NCBI GenBank assembly: GCA_009733715.1
Contig: WMKJ01000037.1
Span: forward strand, 1 to 64,000
Reading direction: 5' to 3'
DNA: 64,000 nucleotides
DNA from: Herpomyces periplanetae
Taxonomy: Eukaryota > Ascomycota > Laboulbeniomycetes > Herpomycetales > Herpomycetaceae
A program made the position numbers and the translations under genes. The stretch's first letter is position 1. Every line of letters begins with the position of its first letter. The notes under the pieces are model-generated. The model searched no databases. It saw only the letters and a program-made list of their open reading frames with translations, and had not been told where the DNA came from. Shown here piece by piece: positions 55,313 to 64,000 of the stretch.

Positions 55313-56403
55313 CTAAACACCAATCTGCCAGCATTCCTCGTGAACTGGAAGCCATTGAATCCCGTTGACATTCTTTTCTTCAACGTACGGTCGACGCCCA
55401 GTCGGATGCAGCCAGTCGGATCCTATAATCTCACGACAGGCTGCGCACTCGATAAACGGTCCAGTTAAATAGGCGTTTATAGTGTCCTTTAACGGTATGT
55501 TATTAGCGCTGTTAAAACCTATAGATAAACTGTTACGCCTACCAGTAAGAACGGTAGATTTCCTGGACATGACCGTTTCTTGATGCATCGAATTATGGAT
55601 TCGTAAGCTCGCTCTCCTCCTGGCAAATCTACTTTGAAATCTGTACACATTTCATTCATAATAACTGGCTGAATGACAAAATTCAAGTTCCAGAAATCAA
55701 CCACAAATTGAATCTACGCGCGCAAATTAGCGAAACGGTAATTTTGAGGCAGCGGGATTAATACTTGAACGGTCTCACCTTAATGTCCAAAGTTTGCGCG
55801 ACTAATTCAGTTTGAATGGATGGGTGCTTTTTGCGGAATTCTTCGATAATTAACGCAATATTAGCTTTGGGAGTCTGAGAATCGGGCGGTACATAAATTG
55901 GCTTTGTAGCCAATGCTCCAAGCGGTGTTGCGTCTCTGGGAAGCTTGTGCTTGTGGGGAAACTGAGTTGACTTGGTTGAGTCACTACGTTTAAGCTTTAG
56001 AGGGGAGTAACTAGACCCATGACGTGATAAGTATTCGAAGATAACGCGAGTTTCTGTGCTATCCCAATCTTGGGATAGATGGGTCAGCGTGCGAGAGCCT
56101 CCACACGTTATCTCGAAAAATTTGCTAAAGTATTCCTCTGGCGTCAAATATTTTGCCGCCAAAGTTGACATGATGCGAGCCGGAAGGGTCCGAAGTTTGT
56201 TCAACTAAAGTAAATTTTAACGTGTAAGCAGTAGACGGTAAAACTAAGTAACAATTTAACCATGGTTCACTTTGGTGGGCTAATAGAGGCAACTTGATAA
56301 CATTTAACATTACCTCATCGTGAAGTTTTTCTAGACGCGCCAGCGCTTCAACGCACCGCTCTTCATCCCATGGTACTTCATCTGAAGCTGTAGAAGAGCT
56401 CAT
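55313..56403 (-). CDS. Mediator subunit 27-like protein with C-terminal zinc-binding motif
   Basis: Proposed exons 56403-56314, 56204-55779, 55713-55649 and 55562-55313 give 276 residues with consistent phases. The N-terminus forms a helix across the first splice join (EALARLEKLHDE then LNKLRTLPARI). The middle has a structured strand region, FVVDFWNLNFVIQPV. The C-terminus carries CAAC...H...H-EEC (IECAACREIIGSDWLHP, LPVHEECW), a layout like the terminal zinc finger of Med27, a Mediator tail subunit that links activators to RNA polymerase II. Length also fits. The identification is from layout and motif memory, not a match I can verify. The third intron (GTGTAC donor) is the weakest join. 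Confidence 0.55.
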
Positions 56404-57511
56404 GATAAAGAGTAGTTAGAGGGACTATGAAGATATTGGCTCCATCAAATCAAGTTGAACAAACTCGTCACCAATACTGTACACACACGGAACGTGCGCC
56501 AGACGCTTTAAATTGTTGGTAAACCTGACACACAATAGTTTCATCAACTATAATGTTAAGTACTGAAATAGCAATATCCGATAGTTAACATATGAATCTG
56601 ATATCAGATGGCCCATATCAAGTCTGTTAGACACCTCGGTACATTAAAGTAGATATAGAAAGAAAACAAGTTAGATGCGCAGGAAGAGTTAACCAGATAC
56701 TTTTCCTTTGTAGTATACTTTCCCAAGTGTAAAATGTAACTTTAAGATTAAGGATTTGTTAAATCATATATATGGAAGCGAATTGACACGATAATAAGCG
56801 GAATTAGAAACGTGAAATATTAAACAACCACACGAAGTAAAGTAAAACTACCAAATTCAAGGGATAAATAGGACAAAACAATCCAAGGGAGTGAAAGTAT
56901 TCACGGCATTTAATGTAGAACCTAAGCATTCAGTAGATCGAAGTAGAAGATTTCGCGTGGAGAAAAGAAAAGATTAAGACGCGCCCGCGCGCAAATTTTG
57001 CCGTTTTTGAACGTCACGCAACAATCGACAAGTGTCACATGATCAAATGTTTTAAAACGTGATCGGGCCATCGGATAAAGGACAAGTTCGGAATGCCAAG
57101 ACGAGAAAGAGTAGAAAGGAGTTACCGGGGGCAAATTGCCGAGCCGAAGGGACGGATAATTAGATGATCCTTGGGGTAAGAGAAATTCGGGAAGCCGGGT
57201 CGGGTGTGAATTGAAAGAAGGAAAAGATTTTAGGCGGAAATGCGCGTGTCAAGAAAAAAATTTGACTAGTTCTGTCGGGGAAAATTTTCACGCGATACAA
57301 AGTAATTAGTACGTGAGTTTTATGAAAGAGTTACCAGGGTGTGAATTATTTTATTGATGAGGTTTTATAGACTACTATTTACGGGTTTTTTTTTGATACG
57401 GACGAAACAGGACATATTTCACACCAAGTTAACCCATTCGTGTGCCCGTTTTTACGGCGTAGAATATCATTTGTGAATTGAATAACATTTGCAAATTTTC
57501 ACGTCTTTATT
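56404..57511. other. divergent intergenic region
   Basis: No gene supported. AT-rich on the left; the right half has scattered CG-rich stretches (CGCGCCCGCGCGC near 56980) without an open frame of interest. Confidence 0.5.
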
Positions 57512-58896
57512 ATGCCCAAAGGGGAGGCAGTTGAATTCAATGCCATCATTCAAGCGGGTGAGTTAATAAATTTAAAGGAATGTAAAGTGATTGAATTTTG
57601 AGGGAGGGTCAATTCGACGATGTTAGGTTGGATTCGTGATGTGAAAGATTAAGTTTAATAAAGTTATAATGTTGAAAGATGTATTGCATATTAATTTTTG
57701 AGGTTTTTTTTATATTTTAAAAATAAAGATGGGTGTTGGTACTAACGAAGGATTTATAGCTCGTGAAAAACGCAAGAAGGAAGCACTTGCGAACGCAATA
57801 TTAGGCTCGGGAAGATTTTCTTCGTCGAGAAAACCACCAAACGGTGGTGGATTAATTGCGACAAGCAAATTGAAAAGTATTAACAATGGTAGAATAAGAA
57901 AGGTTAGTCGAAACGGCCAGCGCGCTTCCCGGTAAACGTGGGTTTATCGAAAAGTGCCGCGATACATTATTGAGCGCGGCCGATCCATCTAAGAGTGAAA
58001 TGGACATTTGATATTCCATATTGTAACATTTTGTACGAGCGTTTGCGCGCATTAGACTCCCTTACCTGCGGCGCGGCCAACGGGACTAGCTCCCTCTCGT
58101 CGACCTGATAGTATGTCGAGACAAGCACCGATAAGTGGTAACACATCGCGAAATAGTCCTAAACTCCACGCTAAGTATGATCGGGAGGGATCGTTTCCTC
58201 GATCTACCTCTTCTATGGGCGATCTCCACGTTAGAGGCAAAAGTGCACCTTACGTCGTTATAGCGAGCAATTTTGCATCGGGAACTACAGCTGCTGATGT
58301 TGAAACCGTTTTAACATCATCGGAATTTGTGGTTAGCGGACTATTGCGATGTACGCTAATTTCTCAGAGTCCTGTGGTGACGTTTGAGATTCTTTTTGCC
58401 GATTACCATAATGCCAATAAAGTAGTGGAGATGTTGCATAACAAGAGCGTGAGTAATTTTGGAATTATATGGGTAGATGAAAAGTATATTTCAGAGACGA
58501 GCTTACAAGATTAAATTAATGTAGGCCGATGGTCGACTGTTACGCGTATACATGAAAGATGGTGGGGGGGGAATGACATCGATTAAATCACAGCAGAATG
58601 AACGGTCTCATAATACTGGTAATGACAATGATGCGATGGAGATTGATGAAGAGTCATCTAGTCACCATCATCATTATCATCATCGTAATCATTATCCAAA
58701 TCAAAATCATGGACATCTTAGGAGTAATCCATCTAGTCGAAATATACGCAATAATGACTTGATAGGAGGGGGAACTAATTTTTCACGATCAATTAACAAT
58801 CAATCAAGCTATCATTCTCGAGGTAGAGGTTCCAAATTTTCCGGTTTAGTTTCCGATGGAATGATAAAGAGTCCACGCAACGGAAGATGGACGTAA
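57512..58896 (+). CDS. RRM-like RNA-binding protein (fungal nuclear type)
   Basis: Proposed exons 57512-57557, 57751-57902, 58056-58448 and 58525-58896 give 320 residues. The start MPKGEAVEFNAIIQA runs into a basic helix GFIAREKRKKEALANAILG. A degenerate RRM lies at about residues 105-205: APYVVIASNFASGTTAADVE (RNP2-like strand), VVTFEILFADYHNA (RNP1-like) and, after the last intron, ADGRLLRVYMKDGGGG. Similar proteins in ascomycetes share this basic N-terminus plus RRM arrangement; a role in mRNA export or processing is likely but unproven. The C-terminus is His/Asn/Ser-rich with an RGRG patch. In intron 1 the TACTAAC branch site is only a few bases from the acceptor. An ATG at 57729 would skip exon 1, an alternative I consider less likely. 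Confidence 0.75.
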
Positions 58897-59145
58897 AGGA
58901 AAGCTTATCAAAGTATAACTGTCCGTTTGAGAATTGTCGCTGATAAATTCCTCTTTCTATACCGGCTGAACGTATTATCCGATAACTCCGATGAGGTATA
59001 AATTGATGAATTTCCATATTCTAACTTTCCCGTTTGGGCAGAAACCCATTACCTATTTATCAAGTTCACATTCTTGAACAATTTGGTCGAGTCTTGTGTA
59101 CATATGCACGGTCTAACATAGTACACTATTGGATTATAAGCTGAT

Positions 59146-59527
59146 ATGCCCATTCCATTTCCTGCTGGAAGATTTTCTCGTGAAACTATACCTGATAGTT
59201 ATACCTCATTTGAACGGTATTTTCTGTATGTATAACTCTGGCTGCCAAAGCTAAATTATCCAATTGAATACCATGACAAGTTGCAACTGTTTATTACTAC
59301 GTTTCAAGCTTGTGCTTGTGTACAAGCTCGTGTTCCCGCTTCTTCTCTTCCATCCGTTCAATCCCCCGAAAATTCCTCCTCCAAACCCCCCGTATTTCCC
59401 AATTAAGGCTGTTGCCGCATCTCCATCTGGCCAGTCCGTCGTGCCTTCTCCCGCAGTCCCCTCTACTCGGTCTGCCCAGGAAAGTGCCATTGAGTACTTC
59501 GCTTTGATTGGCCCATCCCGTTTGTGA
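59146..59527 (+). CDS. candidate small membrane protein, unrecognised
   Basis: Two short frames join cleanly: exon 1 59146-59225 (MPIPFPAGRFSRETIPDSYT) has a canonical GTATGT donor, and exon 2 59281-59527 keeps frame, giving 108 residues. The product has one hydrophobic basic stretch (LLLRFKLVLVYKLVFPLLLF), then Pro-rich FNPPKIPPPNPPYF and a conserved-looking end ESAIEYFALIGPSRL. The open opposite strand (79 codons) is a competing reading. No family recognised; supported only by splice-site quality and protein-like composition. Confidence 0.4.
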
Positions 59528-59993
59528 TTTCCTTCAACGCTGTTGTTTCACTAAATTCTCCGAGTCAACAAACAACTATACACTTGGAAGCCGTTATGTG
59601 TATATAGCTGAGGAGGTGAGTTTGCGTTTACTCCAGCGTTAATTCATGTACACAAGCATGTTGAATTGTATACAATTTGCTATACAAATATTTCATCATA
59701 ACTTAAGCTTTTCAAGCCTTCTCCTTCAGTAACTTGTAATCTCTTCATTCTGAAACTTTCTTTCCTCTTTTCCATCATACCATTATTCCGAGTTTGCTTG
59801 TCTTCTCGGAAAGTTTTCTATTTCATAACTTTTATTTTTTTCGTTTCTTGTTTCTATTATTCCCCCTCCTTTAACTACCCGATTCTTATCATCAAAGTAT
59901 ATCTAGACATCTTAAACATTAATTCGATCAATTATCCATCCATATTCATATTATCTTTCCACTATTATTAGCTTCCATACTCATTCTATAACA
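59528..59993 (+). other. promoter and leader of the following gene
   Basis: No gene seen. Strongly T/C-rich from 59700 to 59990, typical of a fungal leader. Confidence 0.5.
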
Positions 59994-61640
59994 ATGGAAC
60001 TTTATGGAACCAGCTTCGACAATGAAGTTGTCGGACCAGATGCATCTAGATCAATTTCTCGTCGTGTGGTCAACACTATTTTTCGTCAGTTGGCCAAAGC
60101 AAGATGTAGCATAGCTAACCTTGGGGAACTCTCTGAAGAATTACGATCCACTTACCTTACCCATACCTCACCTCTCCTCAATACTAACGGCTTCAAAATC
60201 CCGGGAAGACGCCATAACACTCTACACTCCAATTTCTTTCCAGCTTTCAGATTAAACTCAGATTACCTCCCGGATCACTCAGCCGCTCCAAACGATAATT
60301 CTTTTAATAATGGCCATTGTAAATCTTCCACTAAATTTAGAAGAATTCCCCATACTTTTCTATCTTATACTCTCGGGAGACACAAATTTCTCCCAAAGCA
60401 TAAATCTGAATCCCATCTCTTCACTTCTCAAAATAACATTATTCCTCCTCCTCCCCTCTCCTCCACTACCGCTATCGAGTACCAAACTTGTCATAATGAA
60501 AATGAAGATTGGATGGATCAAAACAATCTTTCGGATCCCGACACAGTTAACCGTAGCCGTCTCGATCGTCGTGTATGGAGTCTCACATTGGGTTCCGTAC
60601 AACTAAATTTATCAATTTCTCCAAACGTTAAAAGGCGTTTGCAAGGAAACTATCCAACTGAGCGAATTTTTTCCTCCCGACGTTTAAACCCCTTTTCAAA
60701 TCGTGCATCAAGTTTACATCGCACTCGCAGGCGAGAAAACCTCCTCTTTTCCACCGATTCAAAAATCTCAGATGATCATCTTTCAAACCATTCACTATCC
60801 TCTAAGAAACAACAACTTTTAATGTCACTTGGTTATGACTATAATCATAGTAACTCATCTCCACTGCTAAATGATCCTCCCGAATCTCCATGGAGTGGTT
60901 ATGATTATAATTTTGATTGTCGAAATATCTGTCGTAAACCATGCAATGAGCTCTGTGATAGTCGTGTTGCCTCCGTCTGGACTCCCTCAAATCAAACCGA
61001 AACTGTCACAAGTGATGATGGTCATACATACGTCGACGTGAAAAAACGTCGACGTCAAGAAAAATACCCTGATATTCGGAAGAAAAACCAAGCTGCATTT
61101 CGCAGTAAAATATCCACAAAGCCATACATAAAATTGAGAAAACTTTCTACAAGTTCTGATAGAAGTCTCTTCGACTTCAGCAGTGTATCTTCCCTATTTG
61201 GTGACCAATCTAGCAGTTCAGATTCTCCCTGGAAAGCTGTCAAGAACTGGAAATCTTCCAAGAGTTATACCTATCCCAAACGACTTAATAAACGTCGTAG
61301 CTTATCATCAGATCTGTCAACCTTAACGGAGGGCAAAATTTCCAATCCTAGTTGGTCTGGTCTTAAACATATACCTTCGTTACCATCAATCCCAAAATCA
61401 GACATTCTTGACTTTAAGAAATCCTATAAAGTTAAACGTCAAGTCAAGCCCAAGAAATCCAATCAAAGACGTCATAGTCAAAGTAGTAGTGATCGTTTTC
61501 ACTTCTCAGATGATCAAGGCTTGTTAGGCGCAAAGTTATACTTGCAATCCCAATTCCGAATTTCTTCCATTGACAGTATGTCCTCATTTAACACAGGAAT
61601 CCTTTCGCTACCAGAAACACAAGGTCTAATCTCCGTGTAA
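59994..61640 (+). CDS. basic Ser/Arg-rich protein, function unknown
   Basis: Single exon, 548 residues. The N-terminus is helical (SRRVVNTIFRQLAKARCSIA, then LGELSEELRSTYL); a structured piece RRVWSLTLGSVQLNLSISP lies near 193-211; the rest is Ser/Lys/Arg-rich and probably disordered, with nuclear-localisation-like clusters VKKRRRQEK and RLNKRRS. No domain recognised. Two dense Ser tracts next to DDQ or DQ acidic residues suggest casein-kinase-type phosphorylation, an inference only. The gene is convergent with GatA. Confidence 0.6.
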   Translation: MELYGTSFDNEVVGPDASRSISRRVVNTIFRQLAKARCSIANLGELSEELRSTYLTHTSPLLNTNGFKIPGRRHNTLHSNFFPAFRLNSDYLPDHSAAPNDNSFNNGHCKSSTKFRRIPHTFLSYTLGRHKFLPKHKSESHLFTSQNNIIPPPPLSSTTAIEYQTCHNENEDWMDQNNLSDPDTVNRSRLDRRVWSLTLGSVQLNLSISPNVKRRLQGNYPTERIFSSRRLNPFSNRASSLHRTRRRENLLFSTDSKISDDHLSNHSLSSKKQQLLMSLGYDYNHSNSSPLLNDPPESPWSGYDYNFDCRNICRKPCNELCDSRVASVWTPSNQTETVTSDDGHTYVDVKKRRRQEKYPDIRKKNQAAFRSKISTKPYIKLRKLSTSSDRSLFDFSSVSSLFGDQSSSSDSPWKAVKNWKSSKSYTYPKRLNKRRSLSSDLSTLTEGKISNPSWSGLKHIPSLPSIPKSDILDFKKSYKVKRQVKPKKSNQRRHSQSSSDRFHFSDDQGLLGAKLYLQSQFRISSIDSMSSFNTGILSLPETQGLISV

Positions 61641-61908
61641 TCGGTTTAATCCCACCCATCCATCTCTCCAAGCTCATTAAACCCTTGGTTTACACAAGTT
61701 TTTCCTTTTCCAACCCATCGTCTATTCGTCTTTAGAGAATTTTGCGCTGTAGCTTCTCTAATAAAACTTTATTATTTGTCTTGTTCAGGTTTTTTGATAC
61801 TTTGCCCCAATTCTTCACAAAGCTTTATATTGTTAGAATGCACTAAATGCATGTGCTTCACATACTTTGTCTCGTAATAGTTTACCGGTCAATTCATTTC
61901 ATTTCCAA

Positions 61909-63546
61909 TCAATTAACTTGTTCCTCAGTCTCCCTTATCGCATCGAGTAGCCGTTTCGCCGTTCCAAGAACTAATTCGTCACTTCCATACTGCCCGATTA
62001 TCTGAATCCCAACACTGAATGGTGCCTGATTACCTCTTCCTCGTACTCCGTTTGCACGTTCTCCCGTTAAATTAGCTAGTGGAAAGGGAATACTAATTGC
62101 CGGCAATCCTGCCAAACTTGAAGGTACCAAAAAAATATCCGTCAGGTATGAATTGTATATTCTATGTGCATGAGATTTCTCTAATGTGAGTAAACTTCTA
62201 TTAGGAGGCAATATTGGTGACGTTGGAGTTACGATAACGTCTATATTGGGAATTTCCTCTTGATTCGGTGAACTTTTTAGCGTAGGTAATTGCTCATCGG
62301 TGTTATTCAAAACGTTTTGTTGGCTAAATACTGTGTTAAAGTCATCTTGAATTAACCGTCGCACTCTCTGCGCCTGAAGAAAATATTCATCATCTTGTTT
62401 ACGGAGTCCAAGTAAATGTGTACCAAGAAGAATGCGAAATTTTGTTTCAGGTTGGAAATTTTGCGTCCGGAATCGAAAAATACTGTCCAGAGGCTCCGAA
62501 CGATTATGCGTATCATTACATTTATCATTGGAATGATAAAAAGGACGGGAGACACCATACCGAACTCCGTCGTACCGTGCTAAATTTGACGATGCTTCAG
62601 CGAATGCTATAGCCCAATAGGTAGGAAGAGCTTGAAACGTTAAAGGTAACGATATTCGATGGATAGAGCATCCCTTGCGTTGTAACAAACGTAAACTCGA
62701 TTGCCACGCTTGTTGTACTACAGGTTCCATGTCATCGATATTGTATTCTACCGGAATCCCAATTCGAAGCGGACGTGTGACGGGAATTTTGGAGCTGGAT
62801 TGCTTTATTATACATTTGATGATGAATTTATCATCATCCATGTACACACTTGAAATTTGGTTAATTTTGTTGCGAACATCTGAGGTTAAGCAAGTAGGAT
62901 CATTAGAATCTGGCCCGTTAATGGCACGATATACGGATACAATTCCTGACATATCGTGCGCAAATATACCTACGGTATCAAGGGAATTGGCAAATGCAAT
63001 GACTCCCCAGCGTGATAATAGACCGTAAGAAGGCTTATAGCCAATTATACCCGTAAAGGCAGCAGGTAATCGAACTGAACCACCCGTATCCGTACCCAGG
63101 GCAAATTTACACTGGTGTGTGGCAACGGCGACGGCGCTGCCACCAGAACTACCGCCGGGCGAAATATCATTATGATAAAGTACGGGTCCATAAGCTGAGT
63201 TTAACGTATGCGACCCCATACCAAATTCATCCATGTTAGTTTTTCCCACGATAACTGCACCTGAATTGTAAAGTCTTTCACACACTGTAGCGTTGAATGG
63301 ACATGTATACCCACTAAGTGTACGTGAACCACATGTCGTAGGCAAATTTTTCACGCAAATGTTATCCTTAATACCAATTGAAGCACCTAGCAATGGTTTG
63401 GAATTAACATCAGCACGATATACAATTGTACGATTAAACAGTTCCTCGATTTCATTCTTGCCAAATTGATGTATAAACGCGTTCAACTTTGCAAATCTTT
63501 GCTGGTTTATCAAACAACCTTGAATTTCTTGAAGTAACCGGGCCAT
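61909..63546 (-). CDS. HER2: mitochondrial glutamyl-tRNA(Gln) amidotransferase subunit A (GatA/Her2)
   Basis: Converts Glu-tRNA(Gln) to Gln-tRNA(Gln) in mitochondria as the amidase subunit of the GatFAB-type complex. Single exon, 545 residues from MARLLQEIQGCL; the open frame upstream has no ATG. The amidase-signature catalytic triad is complete: Lys60 in GASIGIKDN, Ser133 in SPGGSSGGSAVA and nucleophile Ser157 in GTDTGGSVRLPA. The structured MDEFGMGSHTLNSAYG block and the C-terminal SSLAGLPAISIPF and GIQIIGQYGSDELVL strands also match. The presequence is short, as in other fungal GatA proteins. Confidence 0.95.
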   Translation of the reverse strand: MARLLQEIQGCLINQQRFAKLNAFIHQFGKNEIEELFNRTIVYRADVNSKPLLGASIGIKDNICVKNLPTTCGSRTLSGYTCPFNATVCERLYNSGAVIVGKTNMDEFGMGSHTLNSAYGPVLYHNDISPGGSSGGSAVAVATHQCKFALGTDTGGSVRLPAAFTGIIGYKPSYGLLSRWGVIAFANSLDTVGIFAHDMSGIVSVYRAINGPDSNDPTCLTSDVRNKINQISSVYMDDDKFIIKCIIKQSSSKIPVTRPLRIGIPVEYNIDDMEPVVQQAWQSSLRLLQRKGCSIHRISLPLTFQALPTYWAIAFAEASSNLARYDGVRYGVSRPFYHSNDKCNDTHNRSEPLDSIFRFRTQNFQPETKFRILLGTHLLGLRKQDDEYFLQAQRVRRLIQDDFNTVFSQQNVLNNTDEQLPTLKSSPNQEEIPNIDVIVTPTSPILPPNRSLLTLEKSHAHRIYNSYLTDIFLVPSSLAGLPAISIPFPLANLTGERANGVRGRGNQAPFSVGIQIIGQYGSDELVLGTAKRLLDAIRETEEQVN

Positions 63547-64000
63547 TTTTACAAACCCTTTGTATGTTAATTGCTTGCACAAGATTTTCCCATAATTATT
63601 TCGCTATTGGAAATACTTGCTGAGAAAAATCTGCCTGTGTTAATAAAAATATAAAGCCACAACCACAAGCAAATAATTAAAAACCAAGTGAATCCATCAC
63701 GAAATTCTCCATTTTATCCCCATTGTGGACAGGGAAAGTCGGCCCGGCAAACCGTAAGTAGGAAAACTCGGTCTTGCCGAATAAGGAGATTCTGGAGACG
63801 GCATACCGGAAATTATTTGTTCGGAATTTCTTTCGGCCCATTCAGCTCGGCTCGCTTATGGAGGATTGGTACTGATGAGTAAGCAGCCATGAAAAGGCCA
63901 CAAATTCAGTTGCGACGTTGAATCAAGTTCGTGATAATGGAAACAAATTTATCGCGAGAAGCTAGTTTTCTTGACAAGGAATTTGTTCGATAGTCATTTT
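63547..64000. other. GatA promoter and an unresolved GC-richer block
   Basis: The promoter of GatA lies directly right of its start. Positions 63720-63875 are GC-richer and open in several plus-strand frames; one reads KEILETAYRKLFVRNFFRPI and ends at a stop at 63874. No start or family was found. It may belong to a gene that continues outside the window. Confidence 0.35.

Noticed and set aside
1-64000. tRNA or rRNA genes, CRISPR arrays, retroelements or viral insertions
   Set aside because: No B-box GGTTCRANNCC in a tRNA-like setting, no rRNA segment, no spaced repeats, and no reverse transcriptase, integrase or capsid-like protein was seen on either strand.

Overview
This is a nuclear, gene-dense, AT-leaning fungal segment. 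The evidence is short spliceosomal introns with GTRNGT donors and CTAAC-like branch sites, fungal-type genes throughout (Nic96/Nup93, bZIP with an RNRQAQAAFRERR basic region, Stm1/HABP4-like protein, fungal-only membrane proteins) and TTAGGG-type repeat units. I favour a filamentous or early-diverging ascomycete with low confidence; nothing allows a species call. No rRNA, tRNA, CRISPR, retroelement or virus-like element was recognised.

Layout: 1-2271 is a gene-free block bounded by a perfect 60-bp inverted repeat. 2.8-9 kb holds a five-exon bZIP transcription factor and a six-exon Stm1/HABP4-like ribosome-associated protein with a 19-nt microexon. 9.4-17.5 kb holds a coiled-coil membrane protein, an EEIG1/EHBP1-type N-terminal C2 protein and an SLS1-like mitochondrial expression factor. 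18-20 kb is translation elongation factor 1-alpha, with a 5-nt first coding exon and a cassette-exon-like sequence in its third intron. 20.3-28.6 kb, minus strand, holds a large unrecognised disordered protein and a GRAM-TBC-EF-hand Rab GAP of the Gyp2/Mdr1 type. 28.6-33.4 kb has a long silent region, a small secreted protein and tRNA-splicing endonuclease subunit Sen15. 35-46 kb holds APC3/Cdc27 and three fungal proteins of unknown function. 47-50.5 kb holds the cytosolic Fe-S targeting factor CIA2 and arginyl-tRNA synthetase. 50.7-55 kb has nucleoporin Nic96/Nup93 divergent from a small gene encoding ATP synthase subunit 8. 55.3-64 kb holds a Mediator Med27-like gene, an RRM-like RNA-binding protein, a candidate small membrane protein, an unrecognised basic protein and mitochondrial GatA.

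The most striking observation is the gene at 54462-54956. Its second exon encodes a complete 48-residue ATP synthase subunit 8, a protein normally encoded in fungal mitochondrial DNA, fused behind a presequence of about 94 residues on the first exon and the start of the second. It looks like a natural, intron-containing transfer of atp8 to the nucleus. A second pattern is CCCTAA/CCCTAG repeats, always C-rich on the coding strand, upstream of three genes of translation or tRNA metabolism (Stm1-like, ArgRS, SEN15). CACGTG palindromes recur in many intergenic regions. ArgRS has two in-frame starts that would give mitochondrial and cytosolic forms from one gene.
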